A program made the translations under genes and the position numbers. A stretch of DNA of 64,000 bases from Lamellibrachia satsuma (taxonomy: Eukaryota; Annelida; Polychaeta; Sabellida; Siboglinidae): NCBI GenBank assembly GCA_033239005.1, contig BSQZ01000051.1:4366501-4430500 (forward strand), written 5' to 3'. The notes beneath the pieces were generated by a model. The model did no database searches. It was not told the DNA's origin and worked only from the letters and a program-made list of their open reading frames with translations. Within the stretch, counting starts at the first letter, position 1. The number at the start of each line of letters is the position of its first letter. Below are positions 34,206-45,171 of the stretch, in pieces.

Positions 34206-37200
34206 TTACCATCCTGGCTCCCAGGCTGGCTTGGGTCGTTGTCTTGTGACCTTCCGTGACACAGTTGCGCTCAGCGGCCGCACCTTTCCTGGGGACTTCG
34301 CACTCAGTGGCCGCGTGGTGGCGCTAAGAGGCCGTTGCCGTTTCTCTAGCGTCTGCCTGCTAGCGAGGGTAGCGCTCTGAGGACGACGGGATCCTCCTGT
34401 AGAGGGTGTGCTTCCAAAATCACTGCGGAGGCTAGTTGCGCTGTTTGTGTAGATGCTGGCGGATGTACTTCCCGGACGGAGCTTTGATCGTGTTGCCTTG
34501 AGTGGGGGATGGTAGGCGGCAATGGAGAGGCCAGCCAGCAGCTGTTTGTCGTAGTCCTCTAGCAGGCTGTCTCGTTGGAGCGTACGTGTCGGTCGCGTCT
34601 TCTGTAGTCGCTTCAGCATGGCCTGGAACAACAACATGGGTAAAATATGACAACCTTAGCAAACAAATTTATAATTTTTTTATAGAATATATTCTATAGG
34701 ATTTTTGTAGGGACATTTCTACAGAATTCAGAAAATATTATATCTAATTTCACAGAATATGTTATAAATTTCTTAGGTGTGCATAGAATATTCTACAATT
34801 TTTATAGATTATTCTGTAGGATTTTTTTTTAGATTATTGTATAGGATTTTTATGGAGGCATTTGTATAGAATTCAGAAAATGTTGTATAGAATTCAGAAA
34901 ATATTCTATAGAATTTGTAGTATTTTATTTGTAGTATATATATTTTATTCTGTACAATATTCTACTATAATCTGTAGAATTGTATAGAAATATATAGAAA
35001 ATTTATGAAGACAAACAAATTCTATAGAATCTGTAATATTCAATAATTTTCTATGCAATAATTCTAATGTATTCTTTTTAGAGTGTAGAATTACATAGAT
35101 TTTTATACAGATTTTTTGATTAATATAATATGTGTTTAAACTTGAGTTTAAAGGTACATAGTCTGATCGTTTTTATCATAAAATCGTATTATATATAAAA
35201 CTATATCTATATATAGCATAAACTATATCTATTCTAATATCTTCACTGTCCAAATGTGTTTTAATAAACCACAATTTTTTATTTCAACAATCTGACTCCC
35301 ATCACATTTACATATTGCATGCTGAACGGGTCAGAACGGCACAGGTCGACATTCGTAAAAAGATAACGTAAGGTTATACTAAAACATTTTGGTTAATTAA
35401 AACAGAATATAATTTATACTATATAACAAGTTTACAACAAAAATGACCGGATTTTTTACCTTTAAATGAAATATGTTCATTTTGAAACAACAAGAATGGC
35501 GAGTAGACATGCAGGGAGAACAGATATGATATGTTACATGCCCTGTCTGTCAGTTGTTAAGACAATGAGAGATGTGATGTCTACAGACAGATGGCTGGAG
35601 CCAGCAGAGGTCAACACCACTGGTGCTCACATCACCGAGTGATTGATCTTAATCAGATAACTCTACCGATTGGATTTCAATCTATACTGACCTCATTTGT
35701 TCAATATAATGAAACTGGTATCATTCTGACACACTACAAGAGTAACAAGACGTGTGTGTGTGTGTGTGCGTACGTGCGTGCGTGTACATTGCGCAAGCAA
35801 TTGTGTGTGCTTGTGCAACTGTATGTTAGTATAATAGCTTGACTTGTGCTAGTATTGAGTAGCTAGTTTTCAAAAATTAGAAAATAACAGCCGAATATCC
35901 TGTGTGACCATGAGAGTGGTGTGACCATGACAGTAGTATGCATTTATTGTGTTACTAAAATAACTAAATAAAGATGAAGAATTCTTATATAATAGCCGTA
36001 ATTGCCTGTTAAGTGGAAGTAATGGCATTAATATTTTTGTGTTGCATACACATGAATAAACATAATTATGGACAATGTGTTTCTCTGGAAATATGTTTCT
36101 CTGGAAATCTTATGGGCAAGCTCATGAATGTTCTTTTACTGAAACGTTACAATGTGTTCATTACTGTGCAAAAGGTGTTCAATACTGTACAACAAAATCC
36201 AGCTATGTAATTGCATAACACTTCTCACAGTACTCTGAACATCCGCTGCTTTTCTGCTGCGTTGAAAGCTCAAACTTTATGCACTCGCAATAGGCATTGA
36301 ACGAGCAAATTACAAAAACAGTGTTCAGTTTAAGAAAATAATCTATAAATATGACAATTGACTGAACCTTGACATGAGCCAGACAAGCTTTGAGAGTGGG
36401 AATTTTGTATTGTTGATCTGCTTTGCCTCTTGAAAGCTCAAACTTTTTGCACCAAGAACATGACTGAGCAAGCCAATTAGAAAAAGTGACTCCTTCTGCA
36501 TGTTAACAATGGTGGTTTTTCGTAGAAAATTGTGTCGTTCAGGTTAACAATGGCGGCTTTCCATAGAAATTTTCATGATATAACTGAAATATGACAGTTG
36601 ATTCAGACTTGACTACAAGAGACTGAGACACAGAAATAAGTACCACTTGTCCTCAACTGTACTGCTGATCTGCCATCTTTTGTGTCCAGCCTTTTCCAAG
36701 AAAGATTTACTTGGTCCTTCCTCAATACAACTTTTGTGTGTCTCGTTTTAGATGCATTTAGTAAAAAATCAAACCTATCTAATTTCCACTACGACGTTTT
36801 AGCTCGTTTGTGTGCCTGTCTGTCTGTCCGTTCATCTGTCTGTCTGTCTGTCTGTTTTTTCTACAGTTGTTCTGAGTTCATGAAACCGACAGTGGTGCAT
36901 GATGTTTGGGGCGTAAAGTTATATCCATCAGTGCCACTGGTATTGCCCTACCACAACGTGACTGTATGGGTAGTGCAAGGAATCATATACTCTTGCAGCT
37001 GCCTTTTCTCGAATGCAATACTGGGTAACTTAACTAGTGCATTAATAACACATTCTTGGAACAGAACTATTTTCAATATATCCAGTAGGAACATTTCCAA
37101 ACAGAATCAGATGAATGCACATAACATAAGTTGACTTAACTTGGAAGAAGTAACTGTTATTCATACAGTGTGTAACCTACCCATGTAACCGTTATTCATA

Positions 37201-40200
37201 CAGTGTGTGACTCATAAAATCAAACCGTTGCCTGAGCACTACATTTGCATCAATTGATAGTTTGTCAAATTGATGTTAAGGTTTGTCTACTGTCCATTGT
37301 TGTTTGCTAGCAGTTAGCCATGTCATGACATGCATTGCTTTTATATATAATATATCTGTACATTAGGTAGTTCAACGATGTCAGCCAATAGACAGTTTAC
37401 ACAGCAAGCCCAAAACTGGGTTAATTTTAATGTTTTTGGTTGAATAACATGTTCACAACACATGCGGAGGGACATGATATTAAGGGTATAAATGATGTGC
37501 CCATCACATGATCCCATGAATGTCTGAACCCAACAAACTTGTATGATTATGTAATCAGACTTTGTATAGTAATATTACTATATTATTGAAAAACACCTGA
37601 TTATATAAATTAATATTTCGTACAAAACTCCATAAAGAAAGCTGGAACATTGAAATGTTATTTCAGTAAAGCCTGACTTGTTAGGTATATTGTGTCCAAT
37701 AATAGAAATCTCATAAATTATTCTGCTGCAATGTTGCGATCCTTCATTGAATGATTGATACGGGCACACGTTTAGCTGTTTGCAGGAACCGTTTCATAGA
37801 AACGTGCATGTTCTGGTCCAGAAGCAAAGCTGTTAGGGACAGAGGCTGACAGACAGATGATGTAATAGCATGCTAAAAACTAACAGCACCGAACTTCATT
37901 TCCTCCGAATGCACATTTATCAGATGCTACATTACGTCTGTGAAATGGTCACAGAGCACACCCATGGAACACGTCAGTATATAATCAATTATACAGCGTG
38001 TATGAAAATGTTATTGTCCCATAACGCACGCATGCACAAGATGAAATGGGCCAATATCATAACCTCAGTCTCAGGCTTTTCATAATGGCTATAATGTATC
38101 TAACAAATTATATAATGTACCCAGCTAGGTTAATCCTACTCTAAGTGACTTATTCGGTCCTATCGACCATAAACCTGTCTTGAGGGACCCTACTGTGTTG
38201 ATCATAATCTTGTTAGGAAGGGAGCTTGAAATGTCACCTTTATAGACATGATACTGCAGTAGAGATGTATGTACATGTATGTAAATTTTAGATTAAAAAA
38301 ATGAAAATTAAGCAACATTCTGTCATTCTGCTATTTATATAAATCTTGACAGAATGGAATGAAGTCACAGAGTGGCGTATCATTTGCTTGCTTTGATTTT
38401 GATGATCATGGATGGTCTTCCAGCCATTTTGTGTCAGATGTCGACAACCACAGCTCTGACAGTGATGTGACAGCCATGTCACTGGACTGGGAGATTAGAC
38501 GCCGATCACCTGCCCGTTTCCTGTCACCAATTTCACGGAGCCATCTACATGGCCCCACTGTCAACTGTGACACCATTCGTCGTCAATTATAGCAACACGT
38601 TTTATTGACAAATTCATAACTCTAACTTATTTGATTTAATGCACCGATTAAAAAGGTACGTTCTTACATTTAACAGCATGTATCCCATTGGCCATTGTTG
38701 TAACACATTTTCATCAAATCTGTTTGGGCAGGCAACTTAAGAAAGTTGTTGGTCCTGCAGACCAGCAACTTTATCTGGTGAAAGTTTTACACTGGTCACG
38801 TAGTAAATTTATAGGTTTCTGCTACAAAATATATATGAATAAAGATGCTTTCACTGGGTAACGGGACTTGCAGCTAGTTTGTTTAGCATCATACATGGGT
38901 GTACTTCGACCCAAAACATACCGTATTCTACCTAATAAACGCACAGTGCGCTCTAAAAAAGGGTCATGGAAAAATGTCAATGAATCTATTCTTATAAACG
39001 TACACCAAAATTTGTTTCTCTAGACAATAATGTAATTGTTTAACACTAGTCGTGTCATTTGGTAACTAGTGTAGAACAACTGAAAAGTGGTGCCAACTGT
39101 TTAACACCAGATGGCGAATTACGATAATTATGGATCTTGCTGATTAAAAAAGGGGGTGTGTGCTAATTATGGCATGTATGCTTAATAAGTCAAATACGGT
39201 ATATATATATATATATATATTTACTTATTAAATATAGGCATACTCGCTGGCACGTCACTAACTGGCAAATCAAGCCTCAAGTCATTGACGTGCAAGTCAA
39301 GCCAAGTCTCAAATCAATAACCTCCAAGTCCAAATCAAGTCTCGAGTCATTTCTCTGAATTCCAAATCAAGTCCCAAGTCACCAGGTTTCACCAATCGCT
39401 GTGACTGTTGTGGTTTGTTTGAGATAATTTCTAGCGAGAAATAGTGGCAGATGCTGCCCTGCCACAGCGTTAGCCAATCATGGCAAATACATAATTATCG
39501 TATTTAGTACGGCTTGTCACAACAATATGGTCTTGTTTTATGTACGTTTTTTTGCCACCAGACTTGATGGCAAGTCACAAACACTGTCAATGACATCCAA
39601 GTCAAGCCTTGAGTCATCTCTCTAAATTCCAAGTCAGGTCGCAAGTAATGAAAATGGTTGACTCAAGTCAGATTACAGTCAGCCCCCTATGACTCAAGTC
39701 AACAAGTCTGAATATCGGGCACAGGAAATATCATAACTACTGCAACTGTGCCAGAAACAGAAGATTATTGCCTGAAATAGCAGGTGAACCCTGCTACAGG
39801 GACATTAATTGTAACATGTTCACATCAGTGTAATGACATCTAGCAGAATATAGAACAGCTAGCTAAGTTACCTGGCATTTCACAGGAGAAACGGTAGCCA
39901 CGGCAAGAAATGTTGATTTTAGGTCAGTCCTTAAAGTGCCAAAGTTTGGAAAACAAACGTTCAACCAAATAAAATGCCTTTACAGTAATAATGGATCCAT
40001 GACTTTACACACACAGCCAATATATTTGTCACTACAGGGTCAGGGTGTATTATGAGACATTTGGCGAAAATTACATAACTTTAAAGTTGAACAATTGTAG
40101 AAAACATGCATAGCGTTGAGAATAATTGTAATTTGTATGTAACTAAGTAGTTGTGATGTCAGCAGGGGCATGTTTAAAAAAAACCCGCAGTAATTGCAAA

Positions 40201-43010
40201 CTTTTCTAAAATATTTACCATTTACATTCGCCAAAAATTACCACAAGGATGAATTAGTTATAGATTTTTACTTGGAATATGAGCAAAAATAGTATGTCAT
40301 AGGCACTTTAACTTCATTAAGTGGGCATGCAAAACTGTATATATTCAACATTTAAGCTCACATAACTTTATATATATTTTGTCAGTGTTCTCTTTGTCAA
40401 CCATGGTGCCATACTTTTGTTTGCTACCCTAGTGTAACTTGCGTTTTACTTATTATATTTGGTGAGGAAAACAAAAGAAAGTACTTAGTAGAAATAGTGC
40501 AAAGGATTTTTGCCACATTGGGCGACAAAAACCTGATTCTTTTTACTGAGGTAAAAATGTTTTCTCTACCAAGCAGCACAAATGTGTCATCGCTGTGCAC
40601 AGAACAGGTACTTGGAAACATCTTGTATCCAATGACTACACATAGAGCTATAAATAACCTGTATGCATGGAATGTAATTAAGAAACTTTAAAACCCACAA
40701 GAAGCAACAAATACCAACCAATTACAGTAGTCAGTAGAGAACCCTTCAGTACATCATTAGCACACAAGCCATATAAAACTGGAATATCTATTCACCATTT
40801 AAGTAAACAGTTTGCACTCCATATTGTTAAGTGTGCACTTCCACAATACTGAGCAATACTACTGATTCAACCAATTAAAATATTACTAGCCTGTAACATA
40901 CATAATTTCAGCACCATAGCAGCAGCAGCCAATAATATTTTAATTGGTTGAATCAGTATTATTTTCATAAGATAATTTAATCCAATATTTAGCCCTTTAA
41001 ACAAAAGGATAATCTTTCTGACCAAATGATCCGAGACGCATTTTAAACAAACAGATTTTAACATTCTAAAAATTAGGAGTGGTCACATAAATTCTCAAAG
41101 TCCAAAAAACGAATAGCATTACATGTTGGTAGGCAGTGATAACCGGTGGTTTGGTCATCACCACGGTTTGTCGGACAAACAAATTTTTTTATTGTATTGA
41201 GGGGATGGGCAGTGGTCTGAACCAATACCAAGCATAATATGTTTGATTAGATTTTGAGAATTTATGTTACGTACGATCCCTTACAGTGTCTGCTTCAAAA
41301 CTTTAACCTTACTTTCTTAAGTATTTTTGTTACATTAAGGAAGCCCCAGATAAAACAACTGTACCCCACAAACTATTTAAAAATACTTCGTGGACACCAT
41401 TCAGCAATTTGTTGCAAACTCGCACACACTGTATACAACACAATGAAAAAGTTTTCTTTTTAATCTCATATATAGCTGGCCAAGACTAACGCCTATCTGC
41501 TTGGAAACCAATTTTCTGCACTTAAAGATGTTAATGTGGTCGCTTGTCTTCGTTATGTTGCCCAGTATTGTGAAAGTCCACAAGCGTTTTAGAGACTTAA
41601 CGTACATACCTGATTTTCTCTTTCAATTCGCCTTTGCTCCCGCATTCTGTTTATGGCCGATGGAGTCAGATGCGACACGGCGGTTGTTGTTGTTTGTCGT
41701 TTCTTTACAACAAGTTCCTCCCCCGTCGCTTGTGACGTTTCACTCTTTGGACCCATTTTTTTCTTTGCTGTGTACTTCAAGATTTGGTGCATAAGTCGCT
41801 GATTTTCAGTGTCAATATCGCGAACTTTGTCATTGGTAAACGAAAAGTTCTGTCGACTGTCCCACTGTTTTGCACTTTTCGACCCACCTGGTTGGAAAAA
41901 AACTTGGTGATCTGTCGATGATCCTCGGTCCTTTTCTCTCTCCATTTCCATCACAGCATGCATCAGAAACTTCAAGTCCATTGTGTCACTATTTGCCTGC
42001 AGCAAGTTTAGGTTTTCGCGGCAGCTACCGAGAGTGCTAGTGGCGCTACCTGAGCGACTCCGTTGTGAGGAACCGCCCTTGTTTGCAGGACTTCTCGGTG
42101 GTTTAGCACCTAACTGACACCGTTCCCATCGGTGCATGTCTGATGTTGTAACTTTGTGTGCTGGAGAGTTCAGTGGTGACACGTCTGTGACATCACTGGC
42201 ATCGGTGTCAGATGATGTCAAGCTGCTACAACTGCTGCTCTCAGAGCCACTCCTGGAACGAGAGCTGTTGTCACGACTTCGTGATCGCGACCGACTGCTT
42301 CCGTCACAGCTGGGCGACCGCGATCGACTTCTACTGTCACTGCTGCATGACCGTGATCGACTTCTGCTGTCACGACTGCGTGACTGCAACCAGTTGTTAC
42401 CTTCTTGACTCTTTACTCGTCTCTGATGTGCAGTTTTGGGTCTCTGATGTGCAGTTTTGGGGCGTTCAACTGTCTGTTTTGATCTGTGCCCACTATCCGT
42501 GCCCCATGCATGTTTGTGTGAATCTGCGCGGTCACCTGTTGACCTCTTGTCTCTAAGCCGGGAATCTGATTTAGTTTTTGGAGATTTTCGAGGACTTGGA
42601 GTTCTCCTACCGGAAACCACCACTTCTCCATCGTCACAACTATCACTGCAAGTATCGTCATCGGTTTCACTGTCCGAATTTCGACTGGAATTTGATCTAC
42701 CTGTCTTTGATGATGTTGCACTTCTTTGAGAACGGCTACCATTTCTCGCAGAATTCGTCTTTTTCTTTGCGTGCGATTCTGTGTCGGACTGGGAGTCGGA
42801 AGACATGGTGGTTATGGTGAGAATTTCACCGCGGTCAGTGTCTTTCCTTTCACTCGGACACGGAGGCTGAAAATCGCCGGCCGTATTCCTATCGCCCGAG
42901 CTGCTTTTCGTTGACATCGTAAACGTCGTCGTCTTGTGTTGGACATGCATCGGCTCGTCAAAGAAATCGTCCATGTCCACGTTCACCCCCGGGCGTCCAC
43001 GACCAGACAT
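34206..43010 (-). CDS. CFAP97: Cilia- and flagella-associated protein 97 (hemingway homologue), two exons
   Basis: Exon 1 (43010-41610, 467 codons) and exon 2 (34622-34206, stop TAA) join at CAG|GTATGT and TTCCAG|GCC in phase 0 to give 605 residues, somewhat longer than human CFAP97. Residues about 1-130 are acidic and Ser-rich. Residues 183-197 have two PKTAHQR repeats, and about 208-258 an Arg-Ser dipeptide tract. The conserved KIAA1430/hemingway region spans about 388-495 (SFTNDKVRDIDTENQRLMHQ, INRMREQRRIERENQ, then AMLKRLQKTRPTRTLQRD), crossing the intron. The tail has several RPLSA repeats and is basic. Family knowledge: the Drosophila member hemingway is needed for sperm axoneme integrity and motile cilia, and mammalian relatives bind tubulin and support sperm flagella. 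The 7 kb intron is packed with repeats. Both exon calls are strong because the conserved domain continues across the junction. Confidence 0.93.
34640..35110. repeat. AT-rich degenerate repeat with TTCTATAGAA palindromes
   Basis: Motifs such as ATTCTATAGAAT, AGGATTTTTGTAGGGACATT and CAGAATTCAGAAAATATT recur irregularly, many self-complementary. It lies in the CFAP97 intron directly beyond the exon 2 acceptor. Non-coding. Confidence 0.6.
35752..35790. repeat. (TG)n microsatellite
   Basis: An imperfect GTGTGTGTG tract followed by GTGCGTACGTGCGTGCG. Confidence 0.9.
36700..36865 (+). repeat. Partial copy of the 62501 MITE family ending in a (TCTG)n microsatellite
   Basis: The GTAAAAAATCAAACCTATCT and TAGCTCGTTTGTG segments match the MITE interior (62660-62710). 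At the equivalent of TTTGTGCAAC the sequence runs into GTCTGTCTGTC units (36818-36856), a microsatellite that seems to have grown inside the element. The 150-residue frame across it is not considered a gene. Confidence 0.55.
36866..38340. other. CFAP97 intron, no feature
   Basis: AT-rich, with a small direct duplication near 37150-37210 (AACTGTTATTCATACAGTGT-like, TAACCGTTATTCATACAGTG). No exon-like frame was found. Confidence 0.5.
38359..38592 (+). CDS. Candidate orphan exon or small ORF antisense within the CFAP97 intron
   Basis: The frame from an ATG at 38359 to TAG at 38590-38592 encodes 77 residues. It has a Ser/Asp-rich front (SHFVSDVDNHSSDSDVTAMS) and a basic end (LDWEIRRRSPARFLSPISRS). 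An AG acceptor-like CTTGACAG ends at 38351, so it could be a terminal exon of a + strand transcript. Local GC is higher than in the surrounding intron. No upstream partner exon was found and the family is not recognised. It could also be chance. Confidence 0.3.
   Translation: MKSQSGVSFACFDFDDHGWSSSHFVSDVDNHSSDSDVTAMSLDWEIRRRSPARFLSPISRSHLHGPTVNCDTIRRQL
38921..39199 (-). mobile_element. TA-flanked MITE, family M1, copy 4 (minus orientation)
   Basis: The 279 bp element has ends CCGTATTCTACCTAATAAAC and TTAATAAGTCAAATACGG, with TA at 38919-38920 and 39200-39201. The interior is the reverse complement of the + strand copies. The left-hand flank (about 38825-38915) also matches sequence next to unit C at 8010-8075, so part of a larger repeat moved or duplicated together with it. 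Confidence 0.85.
39202..39222. repeat. (TA)n microsatellite
   Basis: About ten AT dinucleotides directly beyond the TA target site of the M1 MITE at 38921-39199. M1 inserts at TA, so the tract was a natural target or expanded from the target duplication. Confidence 0.9.
39256..39709. mobile_element. Second copy of the hAT-type MITE of 30043-30417
   Basis: Collinear blocks include CCAAATCAAGTCCCAAGTCA, GTTGTGGTTTGTTTG, AGATGCTGCCCT and CACAACAATATGGTCTTGTT, and the right end CAAGTCAACAAGTCT matches the inverted terminus. The left end is blurred, so target duplications were not found. Confidence 0.7.
39710..41609. other. CFAP97 intron, proximal part
   Basis: AT-rich with no recognised exon. 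Two segments at about 40860-40880 and 40930-40960 form an inverted pair (TGATTCAACCAATTAAAATA against TATTTTAATTGGTTGAATCA), a small foldback of about 20 bp arms enclosing 60 bp. Confidence 0.5.
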
Positions 43011-43450
43011 ACTGCCGAGTTTTCTTGCCAGGAATCTGTCAGTGATTCCGCTGTTGATCAGTAACCAATGACGTCATAAATATCGTGTTTTCTCGCGCGC
43101 AACGAGACTCCGAGTAATGGCGGTAAATTATGAGTCAGTTGGTAACGCGTTTGCAAAGAAAATCGACGATGCGTGTCGTCTGTTGATGTAGCTCGCGCAC
43201 CCTCTTATCAGGTTATTGACACGGCACTTACTCTGTATACTTTTAGCGGTCTAAAAATAAATTTGTATGACAATTGTCAATTACTCGCAAGCAAAAATTG
43301 CGAAAAGGTTGATTCACGACGCTAGTCTGCTTGCGTGCTAGTGCTGACTATTATTATGTCTATGAATGACTGTCTCCTGACGCAGTGTCAGTGACGGAGG
43401 TTATACTCCATAGAAACTGTCTGCTGTGGACACTAGCGTTATTCGGCTAT
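43011..43450. promoter_or_regulatory. Probable CFAP97 promoter region, possibly bidirectional
   Basis: The stretch directly upstream of the CFAP97 start codon is richer in CpG than its surroundings (TCTCGCGCGCAACGAGAC at 43091). The next gene on the right reads in the opposite direction, so the interval could serve both. A short + frame starting ATGGCGGTAAATTATGAG at 43117 is open for 27 codons, but its phase does not fit the first recognised exon of the divergent gene. No core promoter element was verified. Confidence 0.35.
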
Positions 43451-43535
43451 TGTGGGTGGATAGCAGTTTATTTAATGAGTTGGATATGAGTTGGAAACAA
43501 CACATTGTCATTCTCATAAATCTTATTTTGTGCTT

Positions 43536-43702
43536 AGCCTTGCCATTGGGGGCCTTGCCTTGGCCTTGGGCTTGGCTTAGTCTTATGCTTAGGCCCTAAC
43601 TTAGCCTTAGCCTTAGCCTTAGTCTTAGTCTTAGACTTAGGCTTAGCTTCTTAGCTTAGCCTTGGCTTAGGCTTAGCTTAGCCTTGGCTTAGGCCTTTTC
43701 AA
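43536..43702. repeat. Degenerate hexamer array, TTAGCC/CTTGGC type
   Basis: About 25 imperfect units (CTTAGC, CTTAGT, CTTGGC, CTTAGG) follow one another. It is a simple-sequence array. Similarity to telomere repeats is partial only. Confidence 0.85.
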
Positions 43703-44104
43703 CTTAATTTTAATTATTCCATGACATTTTATATAATTTACAATGTCACACAGTAATATAGTCTATAGTTATAACATGTTATAACAAACTAGAAATAAAA
43801 GTGTGTGAACAGAGCAACCATAGACATACTCATCACCAAAAAATAACATCTAATTTAGAGCAGCTTTATTTACTTTCTGTATATTAAGGTACATAAAGGC
43901 AAGCAAATATGATAAATACATTATATTTGACTGATTATTTGTAGCGAATAATTTTAGTTAAAAGTAACATGATGTAATTAAAAAATTTATTGAAAAATAA
44001 TAGAAAGTACAAATTACGTTTTCACCAATTCCAATTACTTAAAAAATTCAAGTTCCAGAACTGGAATTGGCATTTCAATGACAGTGTAAATGACCCCAAG
44101 TCTG

Positions 44105-44562
44105 GCCGAATGCAGGACATTTTGGTAAAGGACACAAAGATGCAGGACATTTTGGTAAAGGACACTGGCTCTGGACAGTTGAACTACAGACATTTTGGCA
44201 GTAGGATGTATTGGTAACAAGACTTTTTGGCAGTAGGACATTTTGGAAAATGGGACATTTTGGTACAATCATTGAAAATAATCAGAAAAAAAATCTTTTT
44301 TACTCTAGATAAAGGTATACATTTTGTCGATTTGAATCACATAAAATGTATAATATCTAATTATTTGTATTTATAACAAGTTGAAATGCTAAATACAAAA
44401 CAAACTAAATTGACACATGATTACGTATCACAAAAGGGTTTGGCCACCTTTTGGGATTAATGGTAATATTGCCCACTTTTTTCAGATTATTTTCAATGGT
44501 TGTACCAAAATGTCCAGTTTGCAAAATGTCACATGTCCAATGTGTCCTTTACCAAAATGTCT
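44105..44562. mobile_element. Foldback-type element with AGGACATTTTGGTAAAG arms
   Basis: The left arm (44105-44290) holds five variants of GGACATTTTGG and ends TCATTGAAAATAATCAGAAA. The right arm (44478-44562) is its inverted complement (TTCAGATTATTTTCAATGG, then CCAAAATGTCC and CCTTTACCAAAATGTC). A loop of about 190 bp separates them. Tandemly repeated arms with a loop are typical of foldback elements. No coding sequence. Confidence 0.75.
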
Positions 44563-44859
44563 GATTACCATCTGGCCACATATCACATCCACACGTCTGA
44601 GAGTGAGACTGGTAACATAAATCTGTAAGACCTGCAAATGAACCTATTTGATTATCTATCATCCCCTGGTTTTTAAGAAGCATAACTTTAACAAGTACTG
44701 AAAGCCCATAGCCCAGCATTTTTTATTGTAACGCATGTGACGTGCTTCAACCGATCAGCCATTTATTTAGAGATCAATGTCTGTTGTGTTATTACATAAA
44801 AACTCCAATACAACAATAATTTGGATAGGATTAACCACAACCCACCCACACCCCTATCC

Positions 44860-45032
44860 CCCCAAAAAGATGGACACATTGCCAATCCAGTGAATGGAAA
44901 GCCAAATTTCAACCGTATAAAAAGCTAAAAATATACCCTTACCATTTTTTTGGTGATAATCCATGTAGACCCTTCACCCACCCACTCACATAAATTTTTT
45001 GGGGGGTTTATTGGATTTTTCTTATATTTACC
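44860..45032. repeat. Partial copy of the TTA-flanked MITE of 10944-11208
   Basis: Shared segments in order are AGTGAATGGAAAGCCAA, ATATACCCTTACCATTTTT (ATACCTTTCCGATATTTTT in the other), GTGATAAT, ACCCACCCA and the terminal TTCTTATATTTAC. The left terminus is not conserved. Confidence 0.6.
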
Positions 45033-45171
45033 ATCTGCCTATGCAACCCCATGCTGATGTTTGGACTGGTTGAGGATATTTACCTGCTAAATCCCATAGG
45101 TATTCCCTGCTTTTCCCATGGGAAGAATGAGTCATTAATTCGATCCCTAATTTCTTTTGGTATTTTTCCAG

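Noticed and set aside
36682..37134. 150-residue frame with VCLSVCFF stretch
   Set aside because: It spans a MITE remnant and a TCTG microsatellite, which produce the apparent hydrophobic repeat.
42136..42914. Plus-strand frames of 80-114 residues opposite CFAP97 exon 1
   Set aside because: Antisense shadows of the Arg-Ser-rich CFAP97 coding sequence.
43117..43200. ATGGCGGTAAATTATGAG frame as first coding exon of the HMG-like gene
   Set aside because: Splicing from the GTAACG site after GAGTCAGTTG into 45172 gives the wrong phase, and the frame otherwise stops after 27 codons.
43536..43702. Interstitial telomere
   Set aside because: Hexamers are mixed (CTTAGC, CTTGGC, CTTAGT); no run of TTAGGG or of pure TTAGGC is present.
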